From an uncultured Mucilaginibacter sp. (lineage in GTDB: Bacteria; Bacteroidota; Bacteroidia; Sphingobacteriales; Sphingobacteriaceae): a DNA stretch of 64,000 nt. The first letter of the stretch is position 1. Each line of letters opens with the position of its first letter. The stretch spans positions 44,385 to 108,384 of the forward strand of contig CAJYJH010000070.1 in the NCBI GenBank assembly GCA_913775265.1, read 5' to 3'. Below the pieces are notes generated by a model. It was given only the letters and a program-made list of their open reading frames with translations, was not told the DNA's origin and did not search any database. The position numbers and the translations under genes are program-made. Of the stretch, positions 25,938 to 35,119 are shown one piece after another.

Positions 25938-28061
25938 TTATTTAGATGCAACGATATATGATTTGTTACGGCGTAAAGTAAATAAATTTATGTGAAGGCT
26001 GTCTGCTTCGGCGGTTAACTTTTTTAACCTGTGTGATGAGTTGTTAGCCTCAGCTATTAAATAGTGATATGAATAGCTATTATTCAACTTTTTGATGTTA
26101 ATATGTGGGTTTTGAGATAGTACAACGTAATCAACGGATAACTCCCGGTTTAAGACTGTTTTTTCGAGCGAAGGATTAAAAAGCAAGATGCTTTTTTGCA
26201 TAAACTGTATATAGTTGTTCTGCTTCTTAAAATAGTTAGTCTGCAAGTTTTCCTGCGGCTGGCAAAATAATATGCTGTCTATACCCAAGCTATCTAAGCA
26301 GGGTTTTATACTATACTGATAACTTTTATCAACTAAAGTTAAATTAGTCATCAGCACTGCTTGCCTGCCTCTTTGAAATAAAGTTGCCGTGTTCTTTTTA
26401 ACATTGAAGAACACCATCCGTTCGGTTTGTTGTACGTTAATCAGCTTCCAGCTACCGCTGATACACAATATTAGCAGGCTGACTAAACTAAATTTGAGTG
26501 TCGCTGCTTTTTTGCTGATTAAAAAGTAAAGCACTAATCCAATTAGCAAATACCAAAAAAGATGCTCAAAAGATGTGAGCCATATTTTGCCAATACTCGC
26601 ATAAGGCAAATGTTCGATGTAACTCAAAATACGGGTCATCCAAACAATAATCTGCTCTAATAAATAACCGCTCCATTGGCTGAATATCTGTAAATGGGGT
26701 ATAAAGGTGCTCGTCAAAAATATGGCTCCGATAACTATAATCGCTTCGGCTGGTATCAGGATTAATAAGTTACTGACTAAAAAATAAACCGGAAACTGGT
26801 GGAAATAGTAAGCACTTAGAGGGAAGGTGATGATTTGCGCTGCCAGTGAGGCTGATATAGCGTACCATAATTTACGTGCCACCGGAATATTAAATTCTTT
26901 CAATTCATAAATAATAGGCTGTACTACCAGTAAGCCAAATACAGCTAAGTACGAAAGCTGAAAGCCAACATCAGTGATCAGTAAAGGATTGTAAAGCAAC
27001 AAGCCAAAGGCCGATACGGCTAATACGTTTAAAGTATGTACTGGTCTATTGCCGGCTCTACTCAAAATAATCATGCTAAGCATAATGGCTGCCCGGCAAA
27101 CAGCAGGCGATAAACCCGTCAGTATGGCATAACCCCAAATGAGTACGAGCGAAAGGCCTGCATTGAGCCACTTGCCGTAACGGTGATGCCTGAAAGGTTT
27201 GAGCAGTGTACTGATCAGCCAGAAAATAACTGCCACGTGTGCGCCCGAAACCGATAACACGTGGATAGTGCCTGTTTTAGAGTAAGCCTGCAACACTTCG
27301 CTGCTTAAATCAGCTTTGTAACCCAGCAGTAAGGTAGAGGCTATAGCTATAGCTTCAGGGTTATGCAGGTAAGTTTTAATAGCTGCTACCAATTGCTGCC
27401 TCGCTTTTAAAGAAAATGTGATAACCGGGTTGCCCTGATTGCGCTTTAACAGTCTTGCATGGGGTAAAGGCAGAAAACTTTGATAGTGTATATTTTGATT
27501 AGCCAGGTACTGTTTATAGTTAAACTCGCCCGGATTATAAGGCGGGTCGACAGGTTTGTAAGTGGCCGGGATGAGCCATATATCACCATACCGGGCTTTA
27601 TGTGTATTGCTGTCGGCAACAAATGTAACCAGCAAATTGCCTGACGTGCGCCTGGTATATTTACCCAGAACCGAACTTTGAACCTGTGCATTAAAGCGGG
27701 TGTAGATACCTTTGGCAGCAGGTTCATTAGTGATCCTGACAATCAGGTAATCTGATTTGAGTTTAGAAAAATGCTTTGTGTTATTCAACTCATTGCAATG
27801 GTAAGCACTTAACCAACCCGCGCAAAACAAAAAGAGCGTCATGATAGCGCCGCCTAACCATGCAAAGCGGTGGACACGCAGCCGGTTATAAAGTAAGTTT
27901 AAAGCTACAAAAGCAGTAACAGATATGCCCAGTGTAATAATGACAGGCATTAGCCATAAAGCTTGGTCGCTAAGGAGCGCCAATATGATGCCGGCCATCA
28001 ATGGCAATAGCCAGTAAAAAAAGGGTATCTCACCTTTATGGGCGCGGAGCAATAGTTGCAC
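25938..28061 (-). CDS. comEC: ComEC/Rec2 family DNA-uptake channel protein, degenerate C-terminal domain
   Basis: A 707-residue polytopic membrane protein. It contains the N-terminal DUF4131-type region, the competence core with HVLSVSGAHVAVIFW and LTGLSPAVCRAAIMLSM (near 270-335), and about ten hydrophobic segments. ComEC carries single-stranded DNA across the inner membrane during transformation. The C-terminal part (about 540-707) follows the metallo-beta-lactamase outline (MVFFNVKKNTATLF, DYVVLSQNPHINI) but lacks the HxHxDH metal motif, so this domain is probably not a nuclease. No other competence gene is adjacent. Confidence 0.88.
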   Translation of the reverse strand: MQLLLRAHKGEIPFFYWLLPLMAGIILALLSDQALWLMPVIITLGISVTAFVALNLLYNRLRVHRFAWLGGAIMTLFLFCAGWLSAYHCNELNNTKHFSKLKSDYLIVRITNEPAAKGIYTRFNAQVQSSVLGKYTRRTSGNLLVTFVADSNTHKARYGDIWLIPATYKPVDPPYNPGEFNYKQYLANQNIHYQSFLPLPHARLLKRNQGNPVITFSLKARQQLVAAIKTYLHNPEAIAIASTLLLGYKADLSSEVLQAYSKTGTIHVLSVSGAHVAVIFWLISTLLKPFRHHRYGKWLNAGLSLVLIWGYAILTGLSPAVCRAAIMLSMIILSRAGNRPVHTLNVLAVSAFGLLLYNPLLITDVGFQLSYLAVFGLLVVQPIIYELKEFNIPVARKLWYAISASLAAQIITFPLSAYYFHQFPVYFLVSNLLILIPAEAIIVIGAIFLTSTFIPHLQIFSQWSGYLLEQIIVWMTRILSYIEHLPYASIGKIWLTSFEHLFWYLLIGLVLYFLISKKAATLKFSLVSLLILCISGSWKLINVQQTERMVFFNVKKNTATLFQRGRQAVLMTNLTLVDKSYQYSIKPCLDSLGIDSILFCQPQENLQTNYFKKQNNYIQFMQKSILLFNPSLEKTVLNRELSVDYVVLSQNPHINIKKLNNSYSYHYLIAEANNSSHRLKKLTAEADSLHINLFTLRRNKSYIVASK

Positions 28062-28162
28062 TTACAGGATAGGTTTGTGCCCGAAGATACAAAAGAACTT
28101 TAACTGGTATTAAGTAAGATTTAAATAGTAGTGCGATGAGAATAAGCTGAAATAGTGCCTAC

Positions 28163-28498
28163 TTACAACTGATCTCGTACTTCGAGCAAAAACTTTTTGA
28201 GATTTTCGAGTGCAGATAAAACGCTTTGCTGGCTTTTGGTTTCGTTAATGTTGGTTTTCAAATGGTCCTTAGCACCTTGCAGGGTATAACCTTTGTCGCG
28301 TATTAAATGAAAGATGATCTTGAGATTTTCAATATCTTCTTCAGTAAAATAGCGATTGCCTTTTTTGTTCTTTTTAGGTTGCAGTATATCAAATTCCTTT
28401 TCGTAATACCTGATCAGGGAGTGGTTAACGCTAAACATAGCAGTTACCTCGCCCATGGTATAGTACATTTTATTGATATCGCGTTCTTTGTAAGGCAT
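28163..28498 (-). CDS. MerR family transcriptional regulator
   Basis: A 111-residue regulator with the winged helix-turn-helix YTMGEVTAMFSVNHSLIRYY (about 12-31), the wing PKKNKKGNRYFTEEDIENL and a short dimerisation helix (SVLSALENLKKFLLEVRDQL). ATG 28498 is chosen: an upstream in-frame extension would overlap the divergent ddl region and adds non-family sequence. There is no long effector domain, so a ligand is not predicted. It is divergent from ddl, with 82 nt between the starts. Confidence 0.85.
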   Translation of the reverse strand: MPYKERDINKMYYTMGEVTAMFSVNHSLIRYYEKEFDILQPKKNKKGNRYFTEEDIENLKIIFHLIRDKGYTLQGAKDHLKTNINETKSQQSVLSALENLKKFLLEVRDQL

Positions 28499-28566
28499 GT
28501 GCAAAAGTAAAGCATAAATTGTAACAATCAATCCACGATTTGAATTTTTGGCTGTCCGAACTTTCC

Positions 28567-28574
28567 TATATTTG
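28567..28574 (+). promoter_or_regulatory. -7 box directly upstream of ddl
   Basis: TATATTTG matches TAnnTTTG and ends only 6 nt before the ddl ATG, which suggests a leaderless or nearly leaderless transcript. A -33 element at the usual spacing is weak. Confidence 0.5.
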
Positions 28575-28580
28575 AGCAGT

Positions 28581-29567
28581 ATGAGCAAAAAGAATATCGC
28601 CCTCTTGGCCGGTGGTTATACCGGCGAGTATGAGGTATCTATTAATAGCGCCAAAAATATTGCGGCCAACCTTAACGCCGATCAGTATAATGTATATACT
28701 ATACTCATTAACCGCGAGCGCTGGTTCTACCAAAACAGTGATGAAACGGTGGATATTGATAAAAACGATTTTAGCCTACCCCTCAGCACCGGGAAAGTAA
28801 AGTTTGATACTGTATTTATTACCGTGCACGGTACTCCCGGCGAAGACGGCAAGCTGCAAGGTTATCTGGATATGTTGGGCTTGCCTTACAATACCTGCGA
28901 TGCCACAACGTCGGCCATCACCATGAATAAAGCTTACACCAAAGCTTTGGTACAGGGGATTCCTAACTTACATGCGGCCAAATCAGTAAAACTATTTAAA
29001 GGCGACATGCACGATGTAAGCACGATTGCCTCGGCACTTAAATTTCCGCTGTTTGTAAAACCTAACAATGGTGGCAGCAGTGTGGGCATGAGCAAAGTGC
29101 ATAATGTAGCCGAATTACCTGCCGCACTCGAAAAGGCTTTTCACGAAGATGAGCAGATACTGGTAGAAGAGTTCATTAAGGGCAGGGAGTTTAGCCGTGG
29201 CATAGCGCGTTTACATGGCAAAATTGTAGTACTTCCGGCTACCGAGATTATCAGCTCTAAAGAATTTTTTGATTATGAAGCTAAATACACTCCGGGAGTA
29301 AGTCAGGAAATTACCCCGGCGGATTTATCTGAAGAGACAAACAGTATGATTGCCGACATCCTGACAGAAGTTTACCTGCGCTTAAATTGCCGTGGCATGG
29401 TAAGGGTTGATTTTATTTTGCAGGAACAAACCGGCGATTTTTATTTTATCGAGATTAATACCACACCTGGTCAGTCGGCTAACAGCCTGATACCGCAGCA
29501 GGTAAGAGCTGCAGGTATGGACGTTAAAACTTTTTACGGCGATATTGTAGAAGGATCTTACAGATAA
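28581..29567 (+). CDS. ddl: D-alanine--D-alanine ligase
   Basis: A 328-residue ATP-grasp enzyme that joins two D-Ala for peptidoglycan precursors. Key parts are NIALLAGGYTGEYEVSINSA (N-terminal domain), VHGTPGEDGKLQGYLDMLG, the ATP-binding KPNNGGSSVGMSKV (near 160) and the metal site GMVRVDFILQ and FIEINTTPGQS. ATG 28581 is chosen over 28548 because the family begins just before the first strand and because the promoter box ends at 28574. Confidence 0.95.
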   Translation: MSKKNIALLAGGYTGEYEVSINSAKNIAANLNADQYNVYTILINRERWFYQNSDETVDIDKNDFSLPLSTGKVKFDTVFITVHGTPGEDGKLQGYLDMLGLPYNTCDATTSAITMNKAYTKALVQGIPNLHAAKSVKLFKGDMHDVSTIASALKFPLFVKPNNGGSSVGMSKVHNVAELPAALEKAFHEDEQILVEEFIKGREFSRGIARLHGKIVVLPATEIISSKEFFDYEAKYTPGVSQEITPADLSEETNSMIADILTEVYLRLNCRGMVRVDFILQEQTGDFYFIEINTTPGQSANSLIPQQVRAAGMDVKTFYGDIVEGSYR

Positions 29568-29580
29568 TATTTTGGGCTCG

Positions 29581-29626
29581 GTATGCATTGTTTAAATCAA
29601 TGATAGAGAATTTAAACAATGCATAC
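29581..29626. repeat. 17-bp inverted repeat between convergent genes
   Basis: GTATGCATTGTTTAAAT and its perfect complement are separated by 12 nt. It lies between ddl (+) and the thioesterase (-). There is no T-run right after the stem, so it is a possible bidirectional transcript end rather than a classic terminator. Confidence 0.75.
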
Positions 29627-29697
29627 CCTTTGTACCCGAGGGTGAGCTTAGATTGGACTAAACGGTTTGGTAAGGTATAGCACTCAAAGCTACAGCA

Positions 29698-30123
29698 TCA
29701 TGCATAAATCTGGTAGTGCTCAATAATATCCTGAGGTATTTTGGCACCGCGGCCGGTTTGCATATCAATCATCGTGTAGTCAAACCAACCATCACAGCAA
29801 ACTTTTTTGGTTGCTCTGTTGGTGATAGTAAAGGCCACACGGCAGCCTTTATCGTCGATGGTTTCGATGCCGGTACGCACGATGAAGTAATCGCCCATAA
29901 CCAGCGGTCGTTTGTAATCAACATGCGCAGTGCGTACTACCCAGCCAAATCCACGTTCCATAAATTTTTCCATCGCCATGCCGTAGCAGGTATCCATCTG
30001 CTCATAACGGGCCGCCAGTACATAATCAAAATATTTACTGTTGTGCACGTGCTGAAACATATCTATATCGTCCGGGCGTACCCGGTGTTCGGTTTCAAAG
30101 GTGGCGTACTTTTGTTGTTCCAT
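29698..30123 (-). CDS. Acyl-CoA thioesterase, hotdog fold (4-HBT type)
   Basis: A 141-residue single hotdog domain. The active-site region DDIDMFQHVHNSKYFDYVLAAR (about 18-39) matches the D-x-D-x-x-x-H-V-x-N pattern of the YbgC/FadM group. It hydrolyses acyl-CoA; chain preference is unknown. It is divergent from the HD-nucleotidyltransferase gene with 93 nt between the starts. Confidence 0.87.
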   Translation of the reverse strand: MEQQKYATFETEHRVRPDDIDMFQHVHNSKYFDYVLAARYEQMDTCYGMAMEKFMERGFGWVVRTAHVDYKRPLVMGDYFIVRTGIETIDDKGCRVAFTITNRATKKVCCDGWFDYTMIDMQTGRGAKIPQDIIEHYQIYA

Positions 30124-30184
30124 AGGTTATTAAGTGTTTAAACAATAGCTTAAGCCGGCATATTGTTTAGCAAAGGCAAAACAA

Positions 30185-30192
30185 TACATTTG
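30185..30192 (+). promoter_or_regulatory. -7 box of the HD-nucleotidyltransferase gene
   Basis: TACATTTG matches TAnnTTTG, with ATTG exactly 19 nt upstream (30162-30165). A near-consensus promoter therefore remains in front of a gene that contains a stop codon. Confidence 0.6.
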
Positions 30193-30216
30193 ATAGGAAA
30201 ATCTAAAACATGATTT

Positions 30217-31170
30217 ATGAACGCTAATGGTCTGTTATCAAAATTAAGCGGTTTGGGTGTGCCAAATGAGGTTGTTGAGCGTTACCAGGAACCGCATCGC
30301 TTTTATCATACGCTCGATCATGTGCAAGATATTTATCAACAGCTTGAAGAAAAAGGATTAGCCGATCATCAGGCGCTATTATTAGCTACTGCCTATCACG
30401 ATGTAATTTATAATCCGCAATCGTCAACCAACGAAGAGGATTCGGCACAATACTTCATACAGTATTATGAAGGTGATAGCCAGCTCAAGCAAGAAGTTTA
30501 TGACATTATTTTAGATACCAAAACGCATCAGCCCCGTTCTGAGTTGTCGGCTGTTTTTTGCGACCTGGATCTGAATATCCTTAGGCAGCCACTACACAAG
30601 CTTTTGGTTTACTAAGATCAAATTTTCAAAGAGTTCCAGTTTGCTGATTTTGCTTTATACCGGATTAAAAGGGTAGAAGCTCTACAACAACTGCAAGCCA
30701 AGGTTTCCAATACTGATTTGTCTGCATTAATTACCTACGTACAACACCGGCAACCGCAAATTGCGGTCTATCCGGGCAGTTTCAATCCATTCCACAAAGG
30801 GCATTACAACATCTTACAAAAAGCCGAGGCAATATTTGATAAGGTAATTATTGCCAAAGGTAGCAATCCGGGTAAAGAGGAGTCTGCTTTTGAGGTACCC
30901 GCTATACTTGGCTACAGGCAAATAGCCAGCTATAATGGATTATTAACTGACTATGTGAACAATCTGAGTTATCCCGTTACTATCATCCGTGGGCTGCGCA
31001 ATAGTACCGATTTACAGTACGAGCTTAACCAGTACCGTTACCTGCAAGATTTAAGCAGTCGGCACCTAAAAATCGTTTCCATATTTTGCGACCGCGAGTT
31101 TGAGCATATTTCGAGTACCGGCATCAGGCAGTTACAAAACTATGGCATGGCCGGCGCCTATTTATTGTAA
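30217..31170 (+). pseudogene. HD phosphohydrolase (COG4339-like) fused to a CoaD-like nucleotidyltransferase, split by an in-frame TAA
   Basis: One frame of 317 positions interrupted by a single TAA at 30613-30615. The first part carries the HD-domain pattern EPHRFYHTLDHV, ATAYHDVIY and CDLDLNIL of a metal-dependent phosphohydrolase. After the stop the same frame continues with DQIFKEFQFADFALYRI, which reads as the rest of that HD domain, then a nucleotidyltransferase with YPGSFNPFHKGHY, IIRGLRNSTDLQYEL and ISSTGIR (the CoaD/NadD type fold). No ATG lies between the stop and the second domain, only a TTG at 30718. It is most simply a nonsense mutation or a sequencing error; read-through or reinitiation remains possible. 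Downstream genes are ribosomal and unrelated. Confidence 0.75.
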
Positions 31171-31182
31171 AGTGCAGAAGTG

Positions 31183-31213
31183 TTTGTTTATCAGGTATTG
31201 TTTCGTATATTTG
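31183..31213 (+). promoter_or_regulatory. Consensus promoter of rpsO
   Basis: TTTG (31183-31186), 19 nt, then TATATTTG (31206-31213): an exact match to the Bacteroidota housekeeping pattern TTTG-N19-TAnnTTTG, 45 nt before the rpsO start. Confidence 0.85.
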
Positions 31214-31258
31214 CGGCTTAATTAATCAAAGTATTTACGCTTTAATATTATTCAAGCA

Positions 31259-31537
31259 ATGTATTTAAGTTCAGAGTGGAAATCAGAGATTTTCGCAAAA
31301 CATGGTGGCGCAGCTACTAACACAGGATCAGCAGAAGGACAGGTTGCTTTATTTACCAGCCGTATTGCACACTTAACCGGGCATTTGAAAAAAAACAAAA
31401 AAGATTTTGCCACTCAGTTATCACTGCAAAAATTGGTAGGTAAACGTCGTGCTTTGTTAGCTTACCTGTACAAAAAAGACATCCAAAGATACCGTGCTAT
31501 CATCAAAGCTCTTGAGCTTCGTGATATCATCAAATAA
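31259..31537 (+). CDS. rpsO: 30S ribosomal protein S15
   Basis: A 92-residue protein with the S15 signature around GSAEGQVALFTSRIAHLTGHL and GKRRALLAYLYKKDIQRYRAI. It is a primary 16S rRNA binder in the central domain. It lies just upstream of pnp, the same order as in many bacteria, with a strong terminator between the two, so pnp depends on read-through or its own promoter. Confidence 0.97.
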   Translation: MYLSSEWKSEIFAKHGGAATNTGSAEGQVALFTSRIAHLTGHLKKNKKDFATQLSLQKLVGKRRALLAYLYKKDIQRYRAIIKALELRDIIK

Positions 31538-31553
31538 TGCTTTCCGGTCTTTA

Positions 31554-31585
31554 AAAAAAGCTATCCGTTTTCGGATAGCTTTTTT
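31554..31585 (+). terminator. Terminator between rpsO and pnp
   Basis: AAAAAGCTATCCG-tttt-CGGATAGCTTTTT, a 13-bp or longer stem ending in a T-run, lies just after rpsO. Confidence 0.9.
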
Positions 31586-31658
31586 AATTTTGAAAGAAAA
31601 ATAAACAATAAAAAAATCGGTACGCTCTAAAAGATGAAAAGCGTGCCAAATAAACAAA

Positions 31659-33806
31659 ATGAGTTACAATGCAATTAAAAAGGTAATCGATTTAGGTGAC
31701 GGCCGCACCATTGAGATCGAAACCGGAAAACTGGCTAAACAAGCCGATGGCTCGGTAGTAGTAAAAATGGGTAATACCATGTTGCTGGCTACAGTAGTGT
31801 CATCACCCGAAGCAAAAGAAGGTATTGACTTTTTACCGCTTTCGGTAGACTATCAGGAAAAATATGCGGCATCAGGTCGTATTCCGGGTGGTTTTTTACG
31901 TCGCGAGGCGCGTTTATCAGATTATGAGATCCTGATCTCTCGTTTGGTTGACCGTGCACTGCGTCCTTTATTCCCTGAGGATTATCACGCTGATACGCAA
32001 GTGATGATCTCTTTAATTTCTGCTGATAAAGATATTATGCCTGATGCGTTAGCAGGTTTGGCAGCATCTGCAGCATTATCTGTATCTGATATTCCTTTCA
32101 ACGGACCAATCTCTGAAGTTCGTGTAGCTAAAATTGATGGTCAGTTAGTAATTAACCCGACATTAAGCCAGTTAGCCAATGCTACTTTAGAGTTTATTGT
32201 TGCCGGTTCTGAAAACGACATCAACATGGTTGAGGGTGAGTGTAAAGAAATTCAGGAAGAAGAAATGGTAGAGGCTTTAAAGTTTGCTCACGCAGCTATT
32301 AAAGAACATTGCCGCATCCAAAAAGAACTTACACAAGAGGTTGGTAAAACTGAAAAGCGCGTTTACTCTCATGAGCATAGCAACGAAGAGTTAAAGCAAC
32401 AGATTTACGCTGCTACATACGATAAAGTTTATGAAATAGCAGGTTCAGGTTCATCAAAACACGAGCGTCATTCTAAACTTCGCGAAGTGCGCGATATGTT
32501 CATCGGTGCTAACTTAGGTGTTGATGCTGATGCCGTAACCCTTAGCCTGGCTAAAAAATATTTCCACGAGGTAGAGTATGATGCTGTACGTAACCTGATT
32601 TTAGATGAGGGTAAACGTTTGGATGGTCGTGCAACTACTCAAATCCGCCCAATCTGGAGCGAGATTGATTATTTACCGGCTGCACACGGTTCTGCTGTAT
32701 TTACCCGTGGCGAAACCCAATCATTAACCAGCGTTACCTTAGGTGGTAAAGATGATGAGCAAATGATTGATGGCGCGTTCATCAACGGTTACAGCAAATT
32801 CATTCTGCACTATAACTTCCCTGGCTTTTCAACCGGCGAGGTACGTCCTAACCGTGGTCCTGGTCGTCGCGAAGTTGGTCATGGTAACCTGGCTATGCGT
32901 TCGTTACGTCAGGTATTGCCACCAGATGACGAAAATCCATACACAATCCGTGTAGTTTCTGATATTTTAGAGTCAAACGGTTCGTCTTCAATGGCTACAG
33001 TATGCGCCGGTACATTGGCATTGATGGATGCAGGTGTTAAATTAAAAGCACCGGTATCAGGTATTGCCATGGGCTTAATCACCGACGAGAAAACTGGTAA
33101 ATACGCTATCTTATCAGATATCCTGGGTGATGAAGATCACTTAGGTGATATGGACTTTAAAGTTACCGGTACAGTTAATGGTATAGTAGCTTGCCAGATG
33201 GACTTAAAAATTAATGGTCTTTCTTATGAAGTAGTTGCTAAAGCTTTGGCTCAGGCTAAAGAAGGTCGTTTGCACATTTTGAACGAAATGAGCAAAACCA
33301 TTAGCGAGCCTCGTGAGGATTATAAGCCATTTGCTCCCCGTATTGTTACCCTTAAAATTGATAAAGAATTTATTGGTGCAGTTATCGGTCCCGGTGGTAA
33401 AATCATCCAAGAGATGCAACGCGAAACCGGTGCAACTATCAGTATTGAAGAGGTTAACAACCAGGGTATTGTTCAGGTATTTGCCGACAACAAAGAATCA
33501 ATTGATGCTGCTGTAGGCCGTATCCGTGCCATTGCCTCTAAACCAGAGGTTGGCGAGATTTACGAAGGTAAAGTACGTTCTATCATGCCGTTCGGCGCCT
33601 TTGTTGAAATTATGCCGGGCAAAGATGGTTTGTTGCACATCTCTGAAATTGACCACCGCCGTATCGAAACTATGGATGGTGTGTTTGAAGTAGGAGAGAT
33701 GGTTAAAGTGAAATTGCTTGATATTGATAAGCAAGGTAAACTGAAATTATCGCGTAAGGCTTTACTGCCAAAACCCGAAAAAAACAACGGTCCTAAAGGC
33801 GAATAA
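31659..33806 (+). CDS. pnp: Polyribonucleotide nucleotidyltransferase (PNPase)
   Basis: A 715-residue 3'-5' phosphorolytic exoribonuclease. Domain order is RNase PH 1 (about 10-220), linker helices, RNase PH 2 (about 320-540; [26 protein letters not shown]), KH domain ([20 protein letters not shown], near 567) and S1 domain ([20 protein letters not shown], near 631). Full length and canonical. It acts in mRNA decay with RNA helicases. The start follows the usual N-terminus with [17 protein letters not shown]. Confidence 0.98.
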   Translation: MSYNAIKKVIDLGDGRTIEIETGKLAKQADGSVVVKMGNTMLLATVVSSPEAKEGIDFLPLSVDYQEKYAASGRIPGGFLRREARLSDYEILISRLVDRALRPLFPEDYHADTQVMISLISADKDIMPDALAGLAASAALSVSDIPFNGPISEVRVAKIDGQLVINPTLSQLANATLEFIVAGSENDINMVEGECKEIQEEEMVEALKFAHAAIKEHCRIQKELTQEVGKTEKRVYSHEHSNEELKQQIYAATYDKVYEIAGSGSSKHERHSKLREVRDMFIGANLGVDADAVTLSLAKKYFHEVEYDAVRNLILDEGKRLDGRATTQIRPIWSEIDYLPAAHGSAVFTRGETQSLTSVTLGGKDDEQMIDGAFINGYSKFILHYNFPGFSTGEVRPNRGPGRREVGHGNLAMRSLRQVLPPDDENPYTIRVVSDILESNGSSSMATVCAGTLALMDAGVKLKAPVSGIAMGLITDEKTGKYAILSDILGDEDHLGDMDFKVTGTVNGIVACQMDLKINGLSYEVVAKALAQAKEGRLHILNEMSKTISEPREDYKPFAPRIVTLKIDKEFIGAVIGPGGKIIQEMQRETGATISIEEVNNQGIVQVFADNKESIDAAVGRIRAIASKPEVGEIYEGKVRSIMPFGAFVEIMPGKDGLLHISEIDHRRIETMDGVFEVGEMVKVKLLDIDKQGKLKLSRKALLPKPEKNNGPKGE

Positions 33807-33824
33807 TTAGGCCTTAGGCCTGTT

Positions 33825-33871
33825 AAACCACATATTTCTCGGATTTTATCTGGGCAGTATGTGGTTTTTTT
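33825..33871 (+). terminator. Terminator of pnp
   Basis: AAACCACATA ... TATGTGGTTT forms a 10-bp stem with a 23-nt loop followed by a T-run. Confidence 0.75.
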
Positions 33872-33979
33872 ATTTGATTTTTTGTTTATTTGCAATATCC
33901 CTTAGTTGTTAATTTAAACTCATTAAAAAGATACATGTATAGATAGAGCCGAAAGTTTAAAGATCGATCCCGTGTACCA

Positions 33980-34255
33980 ATGACATCTACTACCAACGAT
34001 GATCCTTTAGATTTTCTGAGCAGCAATTTACAGGGAGCACCCCAACGGTCGCAAACCGATTTAATACAGCTGTTGCTTTACGAAATTATAAGGGTAAAAG
34101 AAATAATAAAATACTATGAATCCATCCCAAATGGCGCCGGCCAGTTGGGTGCGTCTATTCTTCACGAGTTAGTATCTGAGGCTTACCAATCGTTGGTAAA
34201 CTATGATACTGAGTTGATGCGTAAATATTACGACTTGTTGCAAAACTGCGACTAA
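33980..34255 (+). CDS. Small conserved-looking protein of unknown function
   Basis: A 91-residue, soluble, mostly helical protein with no signal peptide and no recognised domain. The N-terminal 25 residues are polar; the remainder (LIQLLLYEIIRVKEIIKYYE and LVNYDTELMRKYYDLLQ) could form a helical hairpin. It lies between pnp and rpe on the same strand with spacing above 60 nt on both sides. Base use looks like its neighbours. No function can be named. Confidence 0.65.
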   Translation: MTSTTNDDPLDFLSSNLQGAPQRSQTDLIQLLLYEIIRVKEIIKYYESIPNGAGQLGASILHELVSEAYQSLVNYDTELMRKYYDLLQNCD

Positions 34256-34295
34256 GTCCTGTTACTGCCTTTCCTTTTGTTTTTTACTTAGCGTT

Positions 34296-34319
34296 ATATA
34301 GTCAAACAAACTATATTTG
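34296..34319 (+). promoter_or_regulatory. -7 box with overlapping inverted repeat upstream of rpe
   Basis: TATATTTG (34312-34319) matches TAnnTTTG and ends 5 nt before the rpe ATG. The inverted repeat ATATAGT-caaacaa-ACTATAT (34296-34316) overlaps it and could be an operator. No good -33 element is seen. Confidence 0.45.
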
Positions 34320-34324
34320 GCGGC

Positions 34325-34993
34325 ATGAAGCACCTAACTGCTCCTTCTGTTTTAGCCGCTGACTTTGCTAATTTGCAGCGTGATATTGAAATGCTGAACC
34401 ATAGCCAGGCCGACTGGATCCACGTGGATATTATGGATGGCATGTTTGTACCCAACATATCTTTCGGTTTACCGGTAGTTGAAGCTATTAAGCGTTATGC
34501 CACCAAGCCGCTGGATGTACATTTAATGATTGTTGATCCCGACCGTTATCTTAAAGCTTTTGCTGATGCCGGCGCTACGCATATCACCGTACACTACGAG
34601 GCTTGTACGCATCTGCACCGTACTATACAGGCCGTTAAAGATTTGGGTTGCAAGGCTGGTGTGGCTCTTAACCCGCATACACCGGTTGCCTTGCTCGAAG
34701 ATATAATTACCGATCTGGATATTGTGTTAATTATGTCGGTTAATCCGGGCTTTGGCGGGCAAAAATTTATCCCAAATACCTACAAAAAGATACAGCAGCT
34801 TAAAGCTTTGAGCGAAGCGCGCAACCCCGATTTATTTATTGAGATTGATGGCGGAGTTAACCTGCAGAATGCTTCCGATTTGGTTAAGTCTGGTGCTAAT
34901 GTGCTAGTAGCAGGCAACTTTGTTTTTTCGTCGGATGATCCGATCAAAACCATATCATCCCTGCACGAGATCAAGCCAACCAATTTTGCTTAA
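34325..34993 (+). CDS. rpe: Ribulose-phosphate 3-epimerase
   Basis: A 222-residue TIM-barrel enzyme of the pentose phosphate pathway that interconverts ribulose 5-phosphate and xylulose 5-phosphate. Signatures are SVLAADFANLQRDI, HVDIMDGMFVPNISFG (metal His/Asp), LDVHLMI, VNPGFGGQKF and IEIDGGVN. Full length and canonical. It is probably transcribed from a promoter almost touching its start codon. Confidence 0.97.
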   Translation: MKHLTAPSVLAADFANLQRDIEMLNHSQADWIHVDIMDGMFVPNISFGLPVVEAIKRYATKPLDVHLMIVDPDRYLKAFADAGATHITVHYEACTHLHRTIQAVKDLGCKAGVALNPHTPVALLEDIITDLDIVLIMSVNPGFGGQKFIPNTYKKIQQLKALSEARNPDLFIEIDGGVNLQNASDLVKSGANVLVAGNFVFSSDDPIKTISSLHEIKPTNFA

Positions 34994-35119
34994 AACATGA
35001 CTTATCTCATTTAAAACTGATAAAATGTTAATTAACTACCAATTTAATAGGGTATTTTTTTAACTTCGGGCGCAACTAATAAGGCTTACCGGCCTTTTTA
35101 AATTATATACTTAAGCGTT

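Noticed and set aside
28499..28588. Longer MerR regulator starting at 28588
   Set aside because: The extra 30 residues overlap the ddl promoter and start and do not resemble a MerR N-terminus.
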